DNA of 64,000 bases from Candidatus Peribacteria bacterium RIFOXYB1_FULL_54_35 (GTDB lineage Bacteria > Patescibacteriota > Gracilibacteria > Peribacterales > Peribacteraceae): the NCBI GenBank assembly GCA_001787755.1, contig MFYJ01000007.1, positions 210,585 to 274,584 of the forward strand, in the 5' to 3' direction. The position numbers and the translations under genes are program-made. Position 1 is the first letter of the stretch. Each line of letters starts with the position of its first letter. Below are positions 58,631 to 64,000 of the stretch, piece after piece. The notes under the pieces were generated by a model. It searched no databases and was not told the DNA's origin. It worked only from the letters and a program-made list of their open reading frames with translations.

Positions 58631-59437
58631 ATGCACAAGAGAGACTGGCTCGAAGGCAGTTGCGTCATCGTCACCGGCAGCACGCGCGGCATCGGCCGGG
58701 AGCTTGCGGAGCAGTCAGCGGAGCGCGGAGCGCACACAGTGGTGAATGGCAGGAACAGAGATACCGTGCAGGCAACGGTGGATACACTGCGCGGCAGGCA
58801 GCGCAGCGCGTTCGGTGTCGTCATGGATGTTACTGATCCCCTGCAGGCGGAGCAGCTTGTGCGGTACTCAATGCAGAAGTATGGCCGGCTTGATGCTCTC
58901 TTCAATACTGTCGGCTCCTCCGGGATTCGGGGCTCTCTGCTGGACTGTTCTCCGGAAGGTATCAAAGCGCTCATAGATCAGAACATTTCCAGCCTGATGA
59001 ATGTCACGCGGGCGGCACTCCCCTACCTTCGGCAAACGCACGGACGGGTGGTGAACATGGGGTCACTCGCTTCGCTTATCGCTCCGCCGAACTACGGTGG
59101 CTACGCGGTGGCGAAGTACGGTGTGCGCGCAGCGACGGAGCAGCTCCGGCTGGAGCACCCGGATGTGAGCTTCACGCTGGCATGCCCCGGACCCATCCGT
59201 GATGATGCGAAGGAGCGTGTGGCAGGCGGGACTGATTGCGAGGGGCTCGATCCGCAGCAGTTGGCAGCGGACATTCTGGATGCGGCGGGCAGAAGAAAAC
59301 GGATGATCGTGCGCCCGCGGAGTGCGCATGCACTCGCTCTCCTCCTGCAGGTATGGCCTTCCCTCGGCGAGAGGATCCTCCGGCGCTTCTCGCAGGTGCC
59401 GACTGCCCGGGGGGAGGAAGACACGGTGGTGTTCTAG
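58631..59437 (+). CDS. Short-chain dehydrogenase/reductase
   Basis: The protein has 268 residues. Its Rossmann fold has the SDR signatures: cofactor loop VIVTGSTRGIGRELAEQ, FNTVGSSG (NAG-like, altered), GRVVNMGSLASL with the catalytic Ser, YGGYAVAKYGVRAATEQL (Y-x3-K), and CPGPIRDD. The Arg after the glycine loop and 'NGRNRD' later suggest NADP(H). Substrate unknown; ketoacyl-ACP and steroid-type reductases share these motifs. TAG stop, then a palindrome without a T-tract. Confidence 0.93.
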   Translation: MHKRDWLEGSCVIVTGSTRGIGRELAEQSAERGAHTVVNGRNRDTVQATVDTLRGRQRSAFGVVMDVTDPLQAEQLVRYSMQKYGRLDALFNTVGSSGIRGSLLDCSPEGIKALIDQNISSLMNVTRAALPYLRQTHGRVVNMGSLASLIAPPNYGGYAVAKYGVRAATEQLRLEHPDVSFTLACPGPIRDDAKERVAGGTDCEGLDPQQLAADILDAAGRRKRMIVRPRSAHALALLLQVWPSLGERILRRFSQVPTARGEEDTVVF

Positions 59438-59479
59438 TGATGAGTGTGTTCGGTAAGAAATCTACGCTCGTTTTTAGCG

Positions 59480-59522
59480 TGTCCGGTCCCCGCAGTGCTT
59501 TTGGCACCGCAGGGACCGGACG
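59480..59522. other. GC-rich palindrome downstream of the SDR gene
   Basis: GTCCGGTCCC and GGGACCGGAC are perfect 10-bp arms, with inner GTGC/GCAC completing a long hairpin. There is no T-tract on either strand. It lies between the convergent SDR and xylA genes. A weaker GGCAC...GTGCC hairpin follows at 59577-59595, close to the xylA stop. Both may stop transcription. Confidence 0.6.
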
Positions 59523-59613
59523 ACACAGTTGAGAAATCATCGTAACGGTTCGATCAGTCGTTCAGTTGGTCAGCAAGGCACAAGCGCTTAGTGCCCTGCG
59601 ACTTCTTGGACAT

Positions 59614-61041
59614 TCAGTTCGCCAGCCGCCACTTCGGCTCGATGTGCGTGCTCCCGACGCCCTCGCAGCAGCGCTGCAGGGCACTCGTGAGCAGGTATCG
59701 GTGGCTCTCGATGTGGCTGCTCGGGATGTCTGTTCCGAGCTGAGGCTGGTGGGCGTACGCGGCTTCGCAGATGGCCTCGGGGGCCATGCTGCCGTCCGCA
59801 ATCCCGCGTCCCAGATCCGAGAGCCAGGGAGCGTACCGCTCCGCGATCACGGCTTCAAGCCTTCCTTCCTGCTGGAGCAGGGCTGCGGCACGGAGGCCGT
59901 AGGCCAGCGTATCCATGCCGGCCGTGTGTGTGCGGAAGAGGTCTTCCGGCATGAAGCTCTCCCGCCGGGGCTTGGCGTCCCAGTTGACCACTCCGCGCCT
60001 GAGTCCGCCGTTCTTCAGCACGACGATCATGATGCGCAGCGCGATCATCGGGTCGGCGAGGAAATCGTCCGTGTCCCAGCCGTCCCCGAATGTCCCTTGG
60101 TTGCCGTCGATGCCGCCGAGCATCCCGAGATCGGCGGCCACGGTGAGTTCGTGCTCCACGGGCAGGTCCACAAGCTGCGCATGGTTCACTTCGATGTTGC
60201 CCTTGAAGTGGGACGCGAGGCCGAACCGCCGCAGGAACCCGTAGACGACCATCATGCACATGTCGTACTGGGAGACCGTGGGCTCTTTGGGCTTCGGTTC
60301 GATGAGAAACTGCACCGTCGCCCCGATCTGCTTCCTGTACTGCACGGCCATCTGGAGGAACCTCGCGAGGTTCTTCTGTTCCAGGCCGAGCAGCAGGAGG
60401 AGCAGCTCGTTGTACCCTTCTCTGCCGCCCCAGAAGACGTGGTTACGGGCACCGATCTTCTTGCCCACTTCCAGCATCTTCCTCGTCTGCGCGAAGGCGT
60501 GCGCCCACACGATGGGATGCGTGCCGGTGGCGGCGCCCTTGCAGTACATGGGATGGCTGAAGAGGTTCTGCGTCACCCACCCGCAGCGGATGCCGGTGAG
60601 CTTCTGCAGTTCCAGGATCAGTGGGACGATCCGGTCGATGTTGGCGTGGAATTCCTTCAGGTCTTTCCCGTAGGGGACGATGTCGGTGTCGTGGAAACAC
60701 CAGAACTGGATCCCCTGCATCCACATGAAGTAGAACGCCACGCGGAGACGATTTTCCGCATTCTCCATGGTGTCCTGGCCTTCCCACGGGCGGACGGCTG
60801 TGCCCGGGCCGAACATGTCCGCGAGCAGGCCGCGCATGGTGTGCCAGAAGGCCATGGCCATGGGCAGCCAGATGTTCATCGCCTTCCCCAGGATCTTCTC
60901 ACCCGGGTTGTAGCAGGAGAAGGCGAGCGGTTCACCACAGCCGATTCCCCGGAAGGTGATCGGTTGCCCCTTCAGAAACGGGAAGGGGTCTTCTTTGAGA
61001 CCGAAGTCTCGGTAGCTCAGCACTCGTGGTGTTTGAACCAT
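59614..61041 (-). CDS. xylA: Xylose isomerase
   Basis: XylA interconverts D-xylose and D-xylulose (also glucose/fructose) using two divalent metals. The protein has 475 residues, a little longer than the usual 440. Active-site blocks: WCFHDTDIVP (catalytic His and Asp), WGGREGYNELL, FLIEPKPKEPT (metal Glu), GNIEVNHAQL (metal Glu/His), GGIDGNQG (metal Asp), GWDTDDF (two metal Asp) and VVNWDAKPRR (last metal Asp). The usual 'DANRGD' Arg is Gln here. All metal ligands remain. No xylulokinase or sugar transporter is nearby, so the source of its substrate is unclear. An AAAGGA ribosome-binding site lies about 12 nt upstream. Confidence 0.96.
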   Translation of the reverse strand: MVQTPRVLSYRDFGLKEDPFPFLKGQPITFRGIGCGEPLAFSCYNPGEKILGKAMNIWLPMAMAFWHTMRGLLADMFGPGTAVRPWEGQDTMENAENRLRVAFYFMWMQGIQFWCFHDTDIVPYGKDLKEFHANIDRIVPLILELQKLTGIRCGWVTQNLFSHPMYCKGAATGTHPIVWAHAFAQTRKMLEVGKKIGARNHVFWGGREGYNELLLLLLGLEQKNLARFLQMAVQYRKQIGATVQFLIEPKPKEPTVSQYDMCMMVVYGFLRRFGLASHFKGNIEVNHAQLVDLPVEHELTVAADLGMLGGIDGNQGTFGDGWDTDDFLADPMIALRIMIVVLKNGGLRRGVVNWDAKPRRESFMPEDLFRTHTAGMDTLAYGLRAAALLQQEGRLEAVIAERYAPWLSDLGRGIADGSMAPEAICEAAYAHQPQLGTDIPSSHIESHRYLLTSALQRCCEGVGSTHIEPKWRLAN

Positions 61042-61393
61042 GAGTCACCAAATCCTTTCACTGAGGAGCATATGCTCCGGTTTTTGAACAGAACCCGCAC
61101 CGAGAGGAGCGGGCACCTGCGAACGCAGGAATTTTCTTCACGATTTCTCAACTGTTGTTTCTGCTTCTGCATCCTTGTGGGACACAAGAGCAGATTTCTT
61201 ACAGAACCGGTGGTGTGAAAGAGCATTCCACATACCAAATACAGGGTTTCGTACTGGCATGTGTAAGTGGGTCAGAGTACTCCATTTTTCTGGGGGTTTT
61301 CCAGGATGAGTCCTGTTTTTTCGCATGAGGAATCGGAGGGCAGAGACAAGCTCTGCCCCCCTCTCCCCTCCTTCGTCACCCCCATTCGAAGGA
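61042..61393. other. Non-coding gap between xylA and the 61394 gene
   Basis: This gap of about 350 bp shows no gene I can support. It holds short hairpins: GGAGCATATGCTCC (61053-61066), CCTGCGAACGCAGG (61111-61124), CAGGATGAGTCCTG followed by TTTTTT on the plus strand (about 61301-61321), and GGGCAGAGACAAGCTCTGCC (61349-61369). The plus-strand T-tract hairpin has no obvious plus-strand transcript to end. Confidence 0.6.
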
Positions 61394-61807
61394 TTATTCT
61401 CCGCTTTCCGGTCCGCAGTAGTCGCCTTCGGCGAAGCCGTAGTACCGGCCGATGTCCTCCTCGGTCCAGGTACTCGGCCAGTGCATCAGCACGTCCGCCG
61501 GTGAGCTGGTTTTCGCGTGGCACAGGTACCACGCGATCACCGAGCCGTCGGCGAGCGTGATCGTCCGCAGCGCCTCGAAGGGCTCCGCATCCTTCTTCAG
61601 GAATTGCTCGACCCATTTCTCCCCGGCTTTCTGCCAGGCTTCCTGGATCGCCTCGAGTGTCGTGCCACCCTGGCACGCCATCTCGATGGTCATGTTGCCC
61701 TGGGGCTTTCGGATCCGGAAGTTGCCGAAGACGGCCCCTTCGTCCGCGACGAGCGTCAGGATGTGAGGCGAGTCTGCCTGCTGGAGAACGAGCGATTGCA
61801 GTGGCAT
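61394..61807 (-). CDS. Hypothetical protein with a long leader
   Basis: The protein has 137 residues, starting MPLQSLVLQQADSPHILTLV behind a GAAGGAGGA ribosome-binding site. The N-terminal half is beta-rich (DEGAVFGNFRIRKPQGNMTI) and the C-terminal half helical (LEAIQEAWQKAGEKWVEQFL), ending DYCGPESGE. No signal peptide, TM segment or known family. A promoter about 190 nt upstream gives a leader long enough for a regulatory RNA structure. Confidence 0.68.
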   Translation of the reverse strand: MPLQSLVLQQADSPHILTLVADEGAVFGNFRIRKPQGNMTIEMACQGGTTLEAIQEAWQKAGEKWVEQFLKKDAEPFEALRTITLADGSVIAWYLCHAKTSSPADVLMHWPSTWTEEDIGRYYGFAEGDYCGPESGE

Positions 61808-61992
61808 GGGAGATCTTCCTCCTTCGTAAGATGGTGTAGGGAGGGGAACTGGCTTCCCCTTCCGGGAAAAAGCGACGTCTTCCGCTCTGGAAAGAGAGTG
61901 TCTCTCCTTGCAGAGCGGGAGGGTGCTCTCCCAAAAGAAGAAAGTCAGGTGACTCCCTACGTTTGCGTTGCTGAGCAAAGAGCAAGGGAGGG

Positions 61993-62021
61993 AGTATCTG
62001 CGTGTGCCCGGGGACTGTCAA
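61993..62021 (-). promoter_or_regulatory. Promoter of the 61394 gene with a ~190-nt leader
   Basis: On the minus strand TTGACA (62016-62021), a 17-bp spacer and GATACT (61993-61998). The 61808-61990 leader holds several hairpins (CCGCTCTGCAAGGAGAG with CTCTTTCCAGAGCGG; GGGGAAGCCAGTTCCCC). A structured leader could be regulatory, but no known riboswitch is recognised. Confidence 0.6.
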
Positions 62022-62042
62022 ACAATCTTCACTTTCCCCTGT

Positions 62043-62109
62043 GAGGAAGTCAGAAGGCAGAAGGCAGTATGAAAAAACTACCTGCTGCCTTCTGATTTCT
62101 GTCTTCTCA
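62043..62109. repeat. Word-repeat inverted repeat H13 (AGAAGGC word)
   Basis: AGTCAGAAGGCAGAAGGCAG pairs with CTGCTGCCTTCTGATTTCTG-type sequence on the right. The loop is short (TGAAAAAAC) and has no core. The right arm ends next to the stop codon of the gene at 62114. Confidence 0.7.
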
Positions 62110-62113
62110 TCCG

Positions 62114-63862
62114 TCACCTCTTCACAAATGCTTCCAGCTGCGGAACCAGACGGTCTTTCACATACGTGATGAAGCGTCCCTTTGCCTCCTGCGCATCGGG
62201 AATATTGGGCGGATCGTACCTCACGACGATCTCCGGGATCAGGCGCGCCCCTTCTTTCCGGACTGCCGTCTTCCCGCCGCGGATCTTCCCCGGGATGTGC
62301 ATGGCGCTCACGGTGCTGCCGATGAGGTTCTCAAGCTTGCCACATACGGCTTCCACCGCTCCTGCGTAATCTTCCTGGTCCACCTCAATGCCGAAGGCGT
62401 CCCGGGCGAACCGGCAGAAGCGCCGTTGCCTCTTCCCTTCTTCAATTTCTTCTGCTGAGGGTTCCCGTGCGGGTGGTTCAGGATCGGGATCATCCGGAGG
62501 ATCTTGCTCCGCATCTTCAGGCGGATCTTCCGGTGTGTCCTGCTCCATATCTTCGGGTGGGTCTTCCGATGTTCTCTGCACACTAGGATCGGTTTCGGCG
62601 GAGGGGGCATCCCCCGGAGCATCGAAGGAAGGCACATGAGATGCTAACTGTGCTGTATCTGTGCCGGCAGTTGCCCAGTCATCTCTGCTTGAATCTGCTG
62701 GCAGTGGAGGAGCTGCACCGGCTGTTCCCGGAACATCGTGCGGAGATCCGGTGTGTGCTGTTGCATCGTCCGCAGGGGGCGGAGTGTCGGGATGGTGTTC
62801 TGTTGCATTGGCAAGTGTGTTTGCGAGCAGACCCGCGAGGAATTCCCCATCGGGCTTCTCGGGGATCACCATGTTCCCTGCCTCGTTGCAGCGCTGCATG
62901 GCTGCGCGCACGTAGGGTTCCGCCCATGTCCAGAAGTCTTCGCCGTGCTCCAGAGGATCGAAGAGGACGGCGAGCCCTTTGAGCGATCTGTACCCCGCTG
63001 TCTGCAGGTCTTCGTTCTCCAGCGTTCCCACGGTACCAGACATGCCTGCGGCAATACCCCTCATCTTTTCGGTGTGTGTGTTGATGATGGCGCCCTGGCG
63101 ATGGAACGTGCTCTGGCCCCAGAGCCCGTGACGGCGTGTCCACTGTGCGAGTCTCGCGTTCCTTTCCAGTCTCTCAGGATCCGCAGGGCGCGCCCTTAGC
63201 GCGGTGGGCTGGGTCTTCGGCAGCGCAGCTTCTGCGAGGAGTGCCTGGAGCTCATCCCCGCATATTCTGTCGGGGATGACGCAGTGTCCGGATGCGAGGC
63301 AGTGCCGCGCGGCGCCCCGCAGGTAGGGTTCGGCGTACACGCGGAAGACTGTGCCATGGTCCTGCGGGTCGAACGCCCTCGCGAGTCCCTTGAGCACCCT
63401 GTACGCGGTGTTGTTCCTCGTCTCCCTCGTCAGCCTGTCATGGCCCTGTGATTGTTCCGCAACTTCTGCGTCTATCACATCCTCCGCCCACGTGCGGTTG
63501 TTGCTGATCATTCTCCCCTGCACGTCAAACGGGATGGATGCATCGTACTGTGTGCCCTTCGCCCATGCGAGGAGCCGGCAGTCGCGTCCGTCGGGTTTCT
63601 GCGCATCCTGCTCAGGAGGATCCATCTGCCTCTCCGGTACGTCCGTGAGAGCTTTCCCCACGGCACCGCGGAGTCCCTCTGCATGGAACCGGATGTTCCC
63701 TGCCTTGGTCTCCTCCGCGAGTTGTGTGATTTCGGGCATCATGCCATCGAGCTTGCGGAGTGCCTGAATTGCAGACTCGTCAGTGGTTTCGGGAGTTGCG
63801 GCGGGAGAGTCCGTTTGCCGCCCGTGTGGCTCGCCTGTTTCATCTGTCGCTGTTTCAATCAT
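62114..63862 (-). CDS. Protein with two sigma-70 region-2-like repeats
   Basis: The 582 residues contain two related ~105-residue repeats (~97-200 and ~238-340). Each ends in a sigma region-2-like block: NTAYRVLKGLARAFDPQDHG with VFRVYAEPYLRGAARHCL, and DLQTAGYRSLKGLAVLFDP with FWTWAEPYVRAAMQRC. These match the order 'DLxQEGxxGLxxAxxxFDPxxG..FxTYAxxxIRxAxxR'. No region 4 is visible. A Pro/Asp/Glu-rich linker (EDPPEDMEQDTPEDPPEDAE) leads to a C-terminal domain (~455-582; FCRFARDAFGIEVDQEDYAG, ending VPQLEAFVKR). It is probably a transcription-related or RNA-polymerase-binding protein, an inference. I see no signal peptide. Confidence 0.82.
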   Translation of the reverse strand: MIETATDETGEPHGRQTDSPAATPETTDESAIQALRKLDGMMPEITQLAEETKAGNIRFHAEGLRGAVGKALTDVPERQMDPPEQDAQKPDGRDCRLLAWAKGTQYDASIPFDVQGRMISNNRTWAEDVIDAEVAEQSQGHDRLTRETRNNTAYRVLKGLARAFDPQDHGTVFRVYAEPYLRGAARHCLASGHCVIPDRICGDELQALLAEAALPKTQPTALRARPADPERLERNARLAQWTRRHGLWGQSTFHRQGAIINTHTEKMRGIAAGMSGTVGTLENEDLQTAGYRSLKGLAVLFDPLEHGEDFWTWAEPYVRAAMQRCNEAGNMVIPEKPDGEFLAGLLANTLANATEHHPDTPPPADDATAHTGSPHDVPGTAGAAPPLPADSSRDDWATAGTDTAQLASHVPSFDAPGDAPSAETDPSVQRTSEDPPEDMEQDTPEDPPEDAEQDPPDDPDPEPPAREPSAEEIEEGKRQRRFCRFARDAFGIEVDQEDYAGAVEAVCGKLENLIGSTVSAMHIPGKIRGGKTAVRKEGARLIPEIVVRYDPPNIPDAQEAKGRFITYVKDRLVPQLEAFVKR

Positions 63863-64000
63863 TGGAGTGCTCGTGGATACTGTGAATGGTGCGCGGGCGT
63901 CTTGTGCGCAAGGGGCGGATTCTTCTCTTCTACCTGCGGGGAGTCAAGGGAGAAGGACGGGGAGTGTCCCTGCCATTCTTCATTTCGGGGAGTGTGCGCT
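63863..64000. other. Upstream region of the 62114 gene, no feature
   Basis: No ORF, terminator or clear promoter is visible in these last 138 bases; the region probably contains the promoter of the minus-strand gene, which I cannot place. Confidence 0.5.

Noticed and set aside
59566-61218. 550-residue plus-strand ORF
   Set aside because: It is the antisense shadow of xylA; the His/Glu/Asp-rich translation has no motif.
1016-62109. CRISPR array
   Set aside because: The repeats are inverted pairs scattered through the window, with no regular direct repeat-spacer series and no cas genes.

Overview
The window looks like chromosomal DNA from a Candidate Phyla Radiation (Patescibacteria) bacterium, most likely of the Peregrinibacteria/Peribacter type. 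The reasons are short intergenic gaps, universal genes mixed with many small orphan genes, a single Xer recombinase, a giant DUF11-repeat surface protein, and lone fragments of pathways (a HisG-like gene and an AroE-like half gene) without the rest of those pathways. TGA works as a normal stop (acyP, nusG, tgt and the RelE-type toxin end on it), so this is not a code-25 lineage. Most of the window is moderately GC-rich. Visibly AT-rich patches lie at about 6.2-7.4 kb, 24.5-27 kb and 46.8-50 kb, and they hold mostly lipoproteins, membrane proteins and unknowns. The lineage call is inference from gene content only.

Layout. 0-6.1 kb: purL (cut by the window edge), murJ, acyP, nusG-secE, lepB, a PH-domain membrane protein, a small HEPN-like membrane protein and pth. 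6.2-24.5 kb: an AT-rich secreted orphan, then one gene of 16.9 kb for a 5648-residue cell-surface protein made of Ca-binding-type 'DNDGDG' repeats, an NBR1-FW-like domain, about 34 DUF11 domains and four Cna-B-like domains. 24.7-27.5 kb: an AT-rich patch with a HisG-like protein, a lipoprotein, a GIY-YIG nuclease and tRNA-Gln(TTG), with a 22-bp repeat of the tRNA 3' end. 27.5-35.7 kb: unknowns, an Smr protein, rplU, a tgt lacking its zinc ligands, a DoxX-like protein, clpP, miaA and a Cys-rich microprotein. 35.8-45.6 kb: a membrane protein, a TsaE-HD fusion, an M23 peptidase, a lipoprotein, a YqfO-like protein, a WecA/MraY-family transferase, an AroE-like half protein, pgk, a baseplate-J-like membrane protein and a YdcF-like protein. 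45.6-50 kb: a dif-like site next to its Xer recombinase, then an AT-rich island. 50-53.9 kb: HNH, NYN and SEC-C proteins, a RelBE-type toxin-antitoxin pair and a possible methyltransferase. 54-64 kb: a sigma-70 factor, a hydrolase-M23 fusion lipoprotein, an alpha-CTD-like protein, an SDR, xylA, and a 582-residue protein with two sigma region-2-like repeats.

How the genes fit together. Envelope work dominates: lipid II flipping (murJ), undecaprenyl-phosphate sugar transfer (WecA/MraY type), secretion (secE, lepB), two LytM/M23 peptidase proteins, several lipoproteins and the giant adhesin-like protein. A second theme is translation and tRNA upkeep (pth, miaA, tgt, tsaE, rplU, tRNA-Gln). A third is chromosome segregation by Xer/dif.

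The most striking unexplained signal is a set of intergenic inverted repeats. Their arms are built from short tandem 'words' (GTATGTC, TAGGGT, GTAGNTT, TAGCG, GCTCGTT, AGAAGGC). The word differs between sites, but both arms of one site always match each other. Many of the longer loops carry the same core, close to TTTTGGATTTG. They sit at gene ends and often supply the stop codon. A second palindrome family has a CTGAGC...GTCGAAG core with site-specific arms, and one copy lies in frame inside a gene.
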